In this document: positions 15,951 through 23,242 of the stretch, in pieces
Layout: each line of letters starts with the position of its first letter
How positions within the stretch are numbered: position 1 is the stretch's first letter
NCBI RefSeq assembly: GCF_012113595.1
Contig: NZ_CP050831.1
Span: 2,232,001-2,296,000, forward strand
Reading direction: 5' to 3'
Source of the DNA: Bacteroides faecium
GTDB lineage: Bacteria > Bacteroidota > Bacteroidia > Bacteroidales > Bacteroidaceae
Length of the DNA stretch: 64,000 nucleotides
The notes under the pieces: model-generated
Databases searched by the model: none
What the model saw: the letters and a program-made list of their open reading frames with translations, nothing else
Told to the model about the DNA's origin: nothing
Program-made: the position numbers and the translations under genes

Positions 15951-17320
15951 TATAGTTTGATGAATCCCAGTTCATTGATAAATATCAATGTGATGGCGAT
16001 TGGTGCAATATACTTTAATATAAAGATGATGAGTTTGTATACAGGAACTCTCAATGAACCGTCATTCGTAATCTCCGACCATACTACTTTCTTGTCGAGA
16101 TACCATCCCGTGAAGAGGGAGATACACAATCCGCCGAGCGGCAACATGATTTTAGCCGTAACAAAGTCGAAGAGGTCGAACGTTCCCAGTCCAAGGACCG
16201 TGAATCCTTTTGTGACTCCCAATGACAAGGAACAGAATATTCCTAGGAATATACATCCTCCGGTGACCAGCCTTGCCGCTTTTCCCCGGGAGAATTTGAA
16301 CTCTTCGTGCAAATAAGCCGTCACCACTTCGTGCAAGGAAATGGTGGAAGTCAATGCAGCCATTGCCAGCAAGGTATAGAACATCACAGAGAATATGTAT
16401 GCTAATACGGGTACTCCGCTAAATGCCTGTTGGAATACATTAGGCAGTGTGATAAAGATAAGGCTCGGGCCTGAACCGGGCTGGATACCTACGGAGAAAG
16501 CTGCCGGAAAGATGATAAAGCCTGCCAGTATTGCCACAAAAGTGTCAATGATACCTACGCTGAATGCGGTTTTTGTCAGATTAGTTTCTTTACTGAAATA
16601 GGAAGCATAAGTACAAAGGCAACCCATCCCCAGACTAAGGGAGAAGAAGGCTTGTCCCATCGCGCTAAGGAATACATTCCCGTCCACTTTGCTGAAATCC
16701 GGTTTCAGCAGAAACTCGATACCCGCACCGGCTCCCGGCAGGGTAACTGAACAGACTACCAATATAAGTATAATAATAAATAAGGTAGGCATCATAATCT
16801 TGGAAGATTTCTCGATCCCCTTTTCTACTCCTTTTACGATGATAAAATGGGTAATCAGCAGGAAGGCTACCAGCCATAGCACCGGACGCCAGGGATTGCT
16901 GGAGAATTCTTGAAAAGAAGAGATGAATTCTCCGGAAGTCTTTCCGGCAAAGCCATTTGTGACAGCTTCATAAATATATTCAAGCGTCCATCCTGCCACT
17001 ACGGAATAGTAGCTGAGAATCAGAAATGCCGCCAATACTCCCATCCGACCGACCCAACGCCAGTGTGTTCCGGGAGCAAGCTTTTGATAGGCTCCTGCCG
17101 TATTTGCTCTCGAACGACGTCCTATCAGGAACTCGGCAATCAGAATGGGTAATCCTAAAATAAGCACGCAACCCAGATAAATCAATATAAAAGCCGCGCC
17201 CCCATGATTTCCTGTCTCATAAGGGAATCTCCATATATTGCCCAATCCTACTGCCGAACCTGCGGAAGCAAGTATTACGCCTAACTTACTTCCGAAGTTC
17301 GCTCTATCATTTTTCGCCAT
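15950..17320 (-). CDS. Sodium-dependent transporter, NSS/SNF family
   Basis: 456 residues with about 11-12 membrane segments. The N-terminus carries the family motif FGSKLGVILASAGSAVGLGNIWRFPY with the unwound helix 1 that binds Na+ and substrate. The second hallmark, GGAAFILIYLGCVLILGLPI, follows, and AFFSLSLGMGCLCTYASYF corresponds to helix 6. NSS members import amino acids or related small molecules with Na+. The substrate cannot be told here. Bacterial members of about this length are often tryptophan or hydrophobic amino acid carriers. It is the promoter-proximal gene of a two-gene operon with the helix-hairpin-helix protein. Confidence 0.92.
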   Translation of the reverse strand: MAKNDRANFGSKLGVILASAGSAVGLGNIWRFPYETGNHGGAAFILIYLGCVLILGLPILIAEFLIGRRSRANTAGAYQKLAPGTHWRWVGRMGVLAAFLILSYYSVVAGWTLEYIYEAVTNGFAGKTSGEFISSFQEFSSNPWRPVLWLVAFLLITHFIIVKGVEKGIEKSSKIMMPTLFIIILILVVCSVTLPGAGAGIEFLLKPDFSKVDGNVFLSAMGQAFFSLSLGMGCLCTYASYFSKETNLTKTAFSVGIIDTFVAILAGFIIFPAAFSVGIQPGSGPSLIFITLPNVFQQAFSGVPVLAYIFSVMFYTLLAMAALTSTISLHEVVTAYLHEEFKFSRGKAARLVTGGCIFLGIFCSLSLGVTKGFTVLGLGTFDLFDFVTAKIMLPLGGLCISLFTGWYLDKKVVWSEITNDGSLRVPVYKLIIFILKYIAPIAITLIFINELGFIKL

Positions 17321-17368
17321 AAATCTTGTTTTGTCTTACAAATCGTTATAAATACACGTATGAAAGTG

Positions 17369-17376
17369 CAAATATA
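17369..17376 (-). promoter_or_regulatory. -7 promoter element for the NSS transporter
   Basis: The minus strand reads TATATTTG, a full match to TAnnTTTG, 49 bases before the transporter start. It is only 12 bases from a plus-strand element with the same eight bases. Confidence 0.6.
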
Positions 17377-17388
17377 GAAAATGATACG

Positions 17389-17396
17389 TATATTTG
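17389..17396 (+). promoter_or_regulatory. -7 promoter element for the VanZ-like gene
   Basis: TATATTTG, followed by GCAC, 27 bases before the VanZ-like start. The two divergent promoters must overlap over their -33 regions, so polymerase binding at one should exclude the other. Confidence 0.6.
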
Positions 17397-17422
17397 CACC
17401 GAATCTGTAATTTTATTTAGAT

Positions 17423-17809
17423 ATGCTATCTTATATTAAGAAATATCCTGTTTCGCTTTTTATCATACTGACTGTGATTTACCTGTCGTTCTTCAAGCCG
17501 CCCAAGACGGATTTGAATGAAATTCCCAATATAGACAAGTTGGTTCATTTTTGTATGTATTTCGGTATGTCGGGAGTGTTGTGGCTCGAGTTCTTGCGGG
17601 CTCACCGCAGGGATAATGCCCCGATGTGGCACGCTTGGGTGGGTGCATTTCTTTGCCCTGTACTTTTCAGTGGTTGTGTAGAACTGATGCAGGAATACTG
17701 CACGAGTTATCGTGGGGGGGATTGGATGGACTTTGCTGCCAATTCTACGGGAGCGATTTTGGCGAGCCTGACTGCACTGATTATTGTTAAGTTCAAGATT
17801 AAAAAATAG
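17423..17809 (+). CDS. VanZ-like small membrane protein
   Basis: 128 residues with four hydrophobic segments: PVSLFIILTVIYLSFF, FCMYFGMSGVLWLEFL, AWVGAFLCPVLFSGCVEL, and a C-terminal segment before KFKIKK. The conserved VanZ-family features NIDKLVHFCMYFGM and ELMQEYCTSYRGGDWMDFAANSTGA are present. VanZ itself gives low-level teicoplanin resistance, but the chromosomal relatives in Bacteroides are of unknown role and are not resistance genes by themselves. It is a single gene. Its stop codon lies in the long inverted repeat shared with murF. Confidence 0.85.
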   Translation: MLSYIKKYPVSLFIILTVIYLSFFKPPKTDLNEIPNIDKLVHFCMYFGMSGVLWLEFLRAHRRDNAPMWHAWVGAFLCPVLFSGCVELMQEYCTSYRGGDWMDFAANSTGAILASLTALIIVKFKIKK

Positions 17810-17883
17810 GCACGGATTACGCGGAGTTCACGGTTTCAAGAGATTGATTAATCAAAACCGCGTAATCCGCGTAATCCGTGCCT
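17801..17883 (-). terminator. Long inverted repeat ending murF
   Basis: Arms 17808-17835 and 17856-17883 are 28 bases each and pair at 25 positions. On the minus strand the hairpin is followed by six T's (17801-17806), giving a strong terminator for murF. The arms carry the repeated phrase CACGGATTACGCGG. The left arm includes part of the stop codon of the VanZ-like gene. Confidence 0.85.
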
Positions 17884-17892
17884 GAAACATAT

Positions 17893-19191
17893 TTATAAGT
17901 GTTCTACTGTCGAACTTAGTTTGATACCGTTAGAACCTTTGATGAGAATGGTATACCCTTTCGGTTTGTTTGCTTCCAACTCTTTGATGACTTTCTGCAC
18001 ATTGGCATAAGTCTTGAAAGAGTGTTGTGCGGCTGCGAACTGTTCTCCTACAAGCCATACTTTCTCAAAATCGCTCTCTTTGATATAATCTACAATCTTC
18101 TGATGCTCAACGGCACTTTCAGCGCCAAGCTCCCTCATGTCTCCCAATATAAGCATCTTATGAGGAACCGTCATGTTGCGGAAGTTTTGTAAGGCAGCCA
18201 TCATGCTGGTCGGGTTTGCATTGTATGCGTCAATAATCAACGTATTGTCTTCTGTCTTCTTGAGTTGGGAGCGGTTGTTCTGCGGTGTATATTCCGCCAG
18301 GGCTTCATCAATCTTTTGTGCTTCTACTCCGAAGAAACGCCCGATAGTAATGGCAGCCAGGGCATTCGGGAAATTATATTCTCCGATTAACTGCGTGCGT
18401 ACTTGGTGAATCTCTCCGTCTTTTCCCGCCTTCCATTCGAAAGCAAGATAAGGGGAATTATCCGTAATATGTCCGTTGACATACAATCCGTCTTCCGTGC
18501 CATAAGAAACCAGGTTCAGTCCGCCGGCTATATTCATTAAATAGGAATTGTCGTGATGGATGAAAACGGTGGAATCACTTTTGGGACGAAGGAAGTCATA
18601 GAGTTCTCCTTTCGTCTTGATAACCCCCTCGAAAGAGCCGAATCCTTCCAGATGGGCTTTGCCTACATTGGTGATAATACCATAATCAGGTTCGGCTATT
18701 TCACTAAGGAACTTGATTTCTCCTTGGTGGTTGGCTCCCATTTCAATGACGGCGAGGTCATGTTCCGGTTTCAACCGGAGCAAAGTCGTGGGCACGCCGA
18801 TGTGATTGTTGAGATTACCTAATGTATAAAGAACGTTATGTGCTTTGCAAAGAACCGAGGAAATTAATTCCTTGGTAGTCGTTTTCCCGTTTGTTCCGGT
18901 AATACCAATCACACGTGTACCGAGTTGGCGGCGATGGTAGTTGGCAAGTTGTTGCATGGTTTGCAGACAGTCGTCTACAAGTATATATCGCCGGTCGCCT
19001 TCTACGGCATATTCAGCTTCATCGACAATGGCGTATGCACATCCTGAATCCAACGCTAACTTGGCAAATGCATTACCGTTGAACGACTCGCCTTTCAAGG
19101 CGATAAACAAAGAACCGTCCGGGCAGTTCCGGCTATCAGTAGTGACTGATTGGCACTCCTGAAAAATTTGGTAAAGGGCAGAAAGTTTCAT
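17893..19191 (-). CDS. murF: UDP-MurNAc-tripeptide--D-Ala-D-Ala ligase
   Basis: MurF adds D-alanyl-D-alanine to the UDP-MurNAc tripeptide, the last cytosolic step of peptidoglycan precursor synthesis. The 432 residues fit the usual length. The ATP loop is GITGTNGKTTTKE (about residues 95-107), followed by the Mur-ligase signatures NLNNHIGVPTTLLRL, AVIEMGANHQGEI and ITNVGKAHLEGFGSFEGV, and in the C-terminal domain DAYNANPTSMMAAL. It stands outside any mur cluster, as a single gene with its own -7 element and a strong terminator. Confidence 0.97.
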   Translation of the reverse strand: MKLSALYQIFQECQSVTTDSRNCPDGSLFIALKGESFNGNAFAKLALDSGCAYAIVDEAEYAVEGDRRYILVDDCLQTMQQLANYHRRQLGTRVIGITGTNGKTTTKELISSVLCKAHNVLYTLGNLNNHIGVPTTLLRLKPEHDLAVIEMGANHQGEIKFLSEIAEPDYGIITNVGKAHLEGFGSFEGVIKTKGELYDFLRPKSDSTVFIHHDNSYLMNIAGGLNLVSYGTEDGLYVNGHITDNSPYLAFEWKAGKDGEIHQVRTQLIGEYNFPNALAAITIGRFFGVEAQKIDEALAEYTPQNNRSQLKKTEDNTLIIDAYNANPTSMMAALQNFRNMTVPHKMLILGDMRELGAESAVEHQKIVDYIKESDFEKVWLVGEQFAAAQHSFKTYANVQKVIKELEANKPKGYTILIKGSNGIKLSSTVEHL

Positions 19192-19217
19192 AACCTGAAC
19201 TTTAATTTAAAACGTTG

Positions 19218-19225
19218 CAAAGATA
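19218..19225 (-). promoter_or_regulatory. -7 promoter element for murF
   Basis: The minus strand reads TATCTTTG, a full match to TAnnTTTG, 27 bases before the murF start. Confidence 0.55.
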
Positions 19226-19268
19226 GGCTATTCTTTCGGATTTGGCAGGAGTTCGCACTGTTTTTTAC

Positions 19269-21284
19269 TTAGGCATAAACCAAAGGTAAAGTCAGTACCA
19301 TCCGGCATCCACCTGTATACGAAGAGTCTATTCGCAGACTACCACCCAGTTTCTCAACAATCCCCCGGCTGATGGGAAGTCCTAGCCCTGTTCCCTGTGT
19401 GAAAGAGTTCGCTTTGTAGAAACGGGAGAATACCACATCCTGCTGTTCTTCCGGGATACCGATTCCCGTGTCGGTCACAGTGATTTCCAACTTCTTTTCT
19501 GCTTCCAATACAGAGTAAGCAATACGGATACTGCCGTTAGTCGTGAATTTGGCAGCATTATGTGCCAGGTTATTCAAGGCTTGTGAAACGCGTTGTGGAT
19601 TACTAAGGATAAACAAATACTCTCTTTCCGGTTCGAGTATCACTTCTACATCCTGCTGCCTGTTATCCTTGGCTACTTCGTATGCAAGCTGACAGACAGT
19701 ATTTATATCCGTTTCGGTATTTACAGGAAGCTCGTCATACTGGTCTAACTCGGATAAGGTAAGTACATCAGTGACCAGTCGAAGCAAGTCATTGCTGTTA
19801 CTCTTGATGATATTGACAAACTCCCGGGTTTCCGGACTGTTGCTGTAATGGTCGCTCAAAACCTGCGAGAAGCCTATGATAGAATTGAGCGGCGTGCGGA
19901 TTTCGTGCGTCATACTTTGAATGAATGTTGTTTTCATCCGGCTGTTGGCTTCCGCTATATCCCTGGCTTTGCGCAATTCTTCCCGTGATACCGTTAACTC
20001 TTCGTTACTTATCTTTAGTTCCGCTTCCGAAACTTTCAGTTTCCTGTTCAGGAAGTTCTCCCTGTACAGGAACATGAATACAATACCCAATACAATAATC
20101 AATGAGATAATCAGCGTTGTTTTATTATGTATCTCTTTTTCCTGTGCCTGAAGCATAAGCTCCTTCTTTTCGGCATTAAGCTTTTCCACATTGAGCAAAG
20201 TGGCGAACTCGCTGCTGGCCATCTGCTCATTGGTTATTTTCAATGAGTCTTCGGTCTTGATATACATTTGCAGGTATTTGACAGCCTGGTTCATGTTGCC
20301 CATGTCGCTGTATATTTCCCCTTTCGTGCGGTAGTGGCTGCTGTTAAGCGCACTTTCGCTAAGGCGTTGCTCTTCCATTTCCTGCCTGTCGGAGGCTTCC
20401 AGAGCTTTCTGATACTGTTTGGTCTGTTTGTAGTAAAGGCATTCCATGTTGTAGAGCCTTTTCTTGATAGATTCCAGTCTCTTGTCCTGGTCAAACTCCT
20501 GTTTACATTCCTGTAGTATATTCTCGGCAGCCGGGAAATTTTCGTATTTGCTGTAATAGTTGATATATTCCAGTTTCGCGGTAATCTTTTGAATAGGAGA
20601 GTTGGCGGTTTCGATGGACTTTTCCAGCGCTTCCAATGCCTCTTTGGGCTTATTCTGATTGATATAGTAATTGGCTATTTGAGTATAAGTCTGAGAAATA
20701 TTATAGTTCTCGAGCTTATATTTTTCGGTCAGTTCGATTTCTTTCAGACGCCATTCGCAGGCCATGCCATCCAGTCCTTTGACGGTGTAGATTTGCGACA
20801 TGATGTTATAGCAACGGGACAACCCTGTCTTGTCATCCTCTTCCTGCGCTTCTTTCAGCATTTTTTGTGCTTCGTAGAATGCCAGGTTGGGTCTGCCTGT
20901 TTTCAGGTAGTAGGTGATGAGCCTGTTGGCCCACGCGAAATAATAATATTTGGGTTGGCGGGTAGTCCGGGCGAAATTCTTCACCTTGTCGGTGTAGAAG
21001 ATAACACTGTCTTCCTGCGTCCCCTGAAAATAATAATAGTCCAGTTGGGTAGCAATGGCTACTGCCTGCATGCGTGTGTCATGCTGTTCGGCAGCCATAT
21101 TGAACAAGGTGTCAGACATGCCGAGCACAACAGGTTCTAACAAGTATTCCTGGCAACGCTGATAATATTCATACAGAGTAGAATCAACGTTAAATGTTTC
21201 GGCCTCTTTTTGAGCTTTGGCAGAAGCTGTTAAGAACAAAAGGAAAAAAATAAATCCTACGCGAATGAGGGGTAATCGGCACAT
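19269..21284 (-). CDS. Orphan TPR-containing sensor histidine kinase
   Basis: 671 residues. A signal peptide (to about 24) is followed by a periplasmic helical region of TPR-like repeats (about 50-370, e.g. YYINQNKPKEALEALEKSI and GEIYSDMGNMNQAVKYLQM). One membrane segment lies near 391-411, then a coiled coil, then HisKA with His460 in MTHEIRTPLNS and a HATPase domain (NNLAHNAAKF, VTDTGIGIPEEQ, GTGLGLPIS). There is no receiver or DNA-binding domain, and no regulator gene is adjacent, so its partner is encoded elsewhere. It is divergent from folP. The TPR sensor domain suggests sensing of a protein or envelope state rather than a glycan; this is inferred. Confidence 0.88.
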   Translation of the reverse strand: MCRLPLIRVGFIFFLLFLTASAKAQKEAETFNVDSTLYEYYQRCQEYLLEPVVLGMSDTLFNMAAEQHDTRMQAVAIATQLDYYYFQGTQEDSVIFYTDKVKNFARTTRQPKYYYFAWANRLITYYLKTGRPNLAFYEAQKMLKEAQEEDDKTGLSRCYNIMSQIYTVKGLDGMACEWRLKEIELTEKYKLENYNISQTYTQIANYYINQNKPKEALEALEKSIETANSPIQKITAKLEYINYYSKYENFPAAENILQECKQEFDQDKRLESIKKRLYNMECLYYKQTKQYQKALEASDRQEMEEQRLSESALNSSHYRTKGEIYSDMGNMNQAVKYLQMYIKTEDSLKITNEQMASSEFATLLNVEKLNAEKKELMLQAQEKEIHNKTTLIISLIIVLGIVFMFLYRENFLNRKLKVSEAELKISNEELTVSREELRKARDIAEANSRMKTTFIQSMTHEIRTPLNSIIGFSQVLSDHYSNSPETREFVNIIKSNSNDLLRLVTDVLTLSELDQYDELPVNTETDINTVCQLAYEVAKDNRQQDVEVILEPEREYLFILSNPQRVSQALNNLAHNAAKFTTNGSIRIAYSVLEAEKKLEITVTDTGIGIPEEQQDVVFSRFYKANSFTQGTGLGLPISRGIVEKLGGSLRIDSSYTGGCRMVLTLPLVYA

Positions 21285-21316
21285 GGTATGAATTTTTCGG
21301 TTTCTTCTATTGATTG

Positions 21317-21324
21317 CAAATATA
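21317..21324 (-). promoter_or_regulatory. -7 promoter element for the TPR histidine kinase
   Basis: The minus strand reads TATATTTG, a full match to TAnnTTTG, 33 bases before the kinase start. Confidence 0.6.
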
Positions 21325-21366
21325 CGTTTATTTATTATTTTTAGTGCAATACTTGCTTTTTTTATC

Positions 21367-21374
21367 TACATTTG
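21367..21374 (+). promoter_or_regulatory. -7 promoter element for folP-cdaA
   Basis: TACATTTG at 21367-21374, 27 bases before the folP start at 21401. An ATG at 21314 lies upstream of this element, so a start there is unlikely. Confidence 0.6.
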
Positions 21375-21400
21375 TAGGCAATCTAAAAGGAATAGTATCA

Positions 21401-22267
21401 ATGATGAAACCTGTATCTCCTATTTATATAAATGTAAAAGGGCGGTTGCTCGACCTTGCTACTCCGCAAGTGATGGGTATTTTGAATGTAACTCCCGATT
21501 CTTTTTATTCCGGCAGCCGGATGCAGACCGAAGAGGAAATTGCCGCCCGTGCCCGGCAAATCATTGACGAAGGTGCTTCCATTATTGATATAGGGGCTTA
21601 CTCTTCCCGTCCCAACGCCGAACATATCTCTGCCGAAGAAGAAATGCGCAGGCTTCGCACCGGACTGGAAATCCTGAACCGTAACCACCCGGACGCTATC
21701 GTTTCCGTAGACACTTTCCGCGCCGATGTGGCGGAACAATGTGTGAAGGAATACGGAGTAGCCATTATCAATGACATAGCTGCCGGTGAGATGGACGACC
21801 GGATGTTCCATACAGTAGCCGAACTGGGCGTGCCCTATATCATGATGCATATGCAGGGAACGCCGCAAAGTATGCAGAAAGAACCTCATTACGATAATCT
21901 GATAAAAGAAGTCTTCCTGTATTTCGCCCGTAAAGTGCAGCAACTCCGTGATTTGGGTGCAAAAGATATTATCCTCGACCCGGGCTTCGGCTTCGGCAAG
22001 ACATTGGAGCATAATTATGAACTGATGGCACACCTCGAAGAATTCAGTATTTTCGAGCTTCCGGTATTGGTCGGAGTATCCCGGAAATCAATGATTTATA
22101 AATTATTGGGCGGAACTCCGCAAGATTCGCTGAACGGGACAACTATCCTGGATACTGTTGCGTTAATGAAAGGCGCGCATATTCTCCGGGTGCATGATGT
22201 ACGCGAAGCAGTAGAAGCCGTCCAAATCACGGAAAAGATAAAAAAAGAAAGTTCATATAGCAAATAA
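21401..22267 (+). CDS. folP: Dihydropteroate synthase
   Basis: FolP condenses 6-hydroxymethyl-dihydropterin pyrophosphate with p-aminobenzoate in folate synthesis; it is the sulfonamide target. About 288 residues from the start at 21401. Signatures: MGILNVTPDSFYSG (pterin/phosphate loop), IIDIGAYSSRPNA, VSVDTFRADVAE, IINDIAAGEMDD, DIILDPGFGFGKTLEHN and VGVSRKSMIY. An in-frame ATG at 21314 would add 29 hydrophobic residues not found in the family and lies before the promoter. cdaA follows after 11 bases in the same direction, an arrangement I remember as common in Bacteroidota. Confidence 0.96.
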   Translation: MMKPVSPIYINVKGRLLDLATPQVMGILNVTPDSFYSGSRMQTEEEIAARARQIIDEGASIIDIGAYSSRPNAEHISAEEEMRRLRTGLEILNRNHPDAIVSVDTFRADVAEQCVKEYGVAIINDIAAGEMDDRMFHTVAELGVPYIMMHMQGTPQSMQKEPHYDNLIKEVFLYFARKVQQLRDLGAKDIILDPGFGFGKTLEHNYELMAHLEEFSIFELPVLVGVSRKSMIYKLLGGTPQDSLNGTTILDTVALMKGAHILRVHDVREAVEAVQITEKIKKESSYSK

Positions 22268-22278
22268 AAGAAGATAGC

Positions 22279-23043
22279 ATGTTTTTTGAATTTGGCATAA
22301 AAGATTTTATTGATATTCTGCTGGTAGCTTTGCTGTTGTACTATACCTACAAACTGATGAAAGCGTCCGGCTCCATCAAGGTTTTCACCGGCATCCTTGT
22401 TTTTATCCTGATTTGGCTCGTAGTGACGCAAGTGCTGGAAATGAAACTGTTGGGTTCTATTTTCGACACATTGATGAATGTGGGTGTGATAGCCTTGATT
22501 GTCCTTTTCCAGGATGAGATACGCCGTTTTTTATTAACCTTGGGTTCTCATCGCCATGTCAGCGCATTAGCACGTCTTTTCAACGGCTCGAAGAAAGAAG
22601 CTCTGAAGCACGACGACATCATGCCGGTAGTTATGGCTTGTTTGAGTATGGGCAAACAAAAAGTCGGCGCGTTGATTGTCATTGAACATAATGTCCCCTT
22701 AGATGAAATCGTTCGTACAGGTGAAGTAATCGACGCGGCAATCAACCAACGCCTGATTGAAAACATCTTTTTCAAGAACAGTCCTTTGCATGACGGCGCA
22801 ATGGTAATCAGTAAGAAACGTATCAAAGCGGCCGGATGTATCCTTCCTGTATCCCATGACTTGAATATTCCCAAAGAATTAGGATTGCGTCACCGCGCAG
22901 CTATGGGAATCTCACAGCAATCGGACGCCCATGCCATCATTGTCTCTGAAGAAACGGGCGCTATTTCCGTAGCTTATCGCGGACAATTCTATCTCCGTCT
23001 GAATGCGGAAGAACTGGAAAGCCTGCTGACAAAAGAAAACTGA
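22279..23043 (+). CDS. cdaA: Diadenylate cyclase CdaA
   Basis: CdaA makes cyclic di-AMP from two ATP at the inner membrane; the nucleotide controls potassium and osmotic balance and wall homeostasis. 254 residues. Three membrane segments lie within the first 80, and the DAC domain follows with DGA at 172-174 and RHR at 204-206, both required for catalysis and both intact. IFFKNSPLHDGAMVI and LGLRHRAAMGI are family signatures. It is the second gene of the folP operon. No CdaR-like partner is next to it, unlike in Firmicutes. Confidence 0.95.
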   Translation: MFFEFGIKDFIDILLVALLLYYTYKLMKASGSIKVFTGILVFILIWLVVTQVLEMKLLGSIFDTLMNVGVIALIVLFQDEIRRFLLTLGSHRHVSALARLFNGSKKEALKHDDIMPVVMACLSMGKQKVGALIVIEHNVPLDEIVRTGEVIDAAINQRLIENIFFKNSPLHDGAMVISKKRIKAAGCILPVSHDLNIPKELGLRHRAAMGISQQSDAHAIIVSEETGAISVAYRGQFYLRLNAEELESLLTKEN

Positions 23044-23064
23044 TTTTAGTTATAGTAATGTAGT

Positions 23065-23121
23065 AATGGTCAAAAGATGATGGTCATTTTATGACCATCA
23101 TCTTTTGACCATTGTCGTTTT
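23065..23121 (+). terminator. 49-base perfect palindrome with T run after cdaA
   Basis: Arms 23065-23087 and 23091-23113 are 23 bases each and perfectly complementary around a TTT loop, followed by GTCGTTTTT. It probably terminates the folP-cdaA transcript, though it is far longer than a terminator needs. TGGTCA or its complement occurs four times in it. Confidence 0.8.
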
Positions 23122-23200
23122 TCTGCCTGTAAAAGCAATTTTGCTTTATTTCCAACCCTTTTTGAATGATAATTATGCCCTCTCATTTAGGTGAATCGCC

Positions 23201-23208
23201 TACCTTTG
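23201..23208 (+). promoter_or_regulatory. -7 promoter element for the GH35 gene
   Basis: TACCTTTG, a full match to TAnnTTTG, 35 bases before the GH35 start. No good -33 element is seen, which may mean an activator is needed. Confidence 0.5.
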
Positions 23209-23242
23209 CCGTATACTATTAAAATTCTATTTTGAATAAACC

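Noticed and set aside
21314..21400. N-terminal extension of folP
   Set aside because: It starts upstream of the -7 element and encodes a hydrophobic stretch not found in dihydropteroate synthases.
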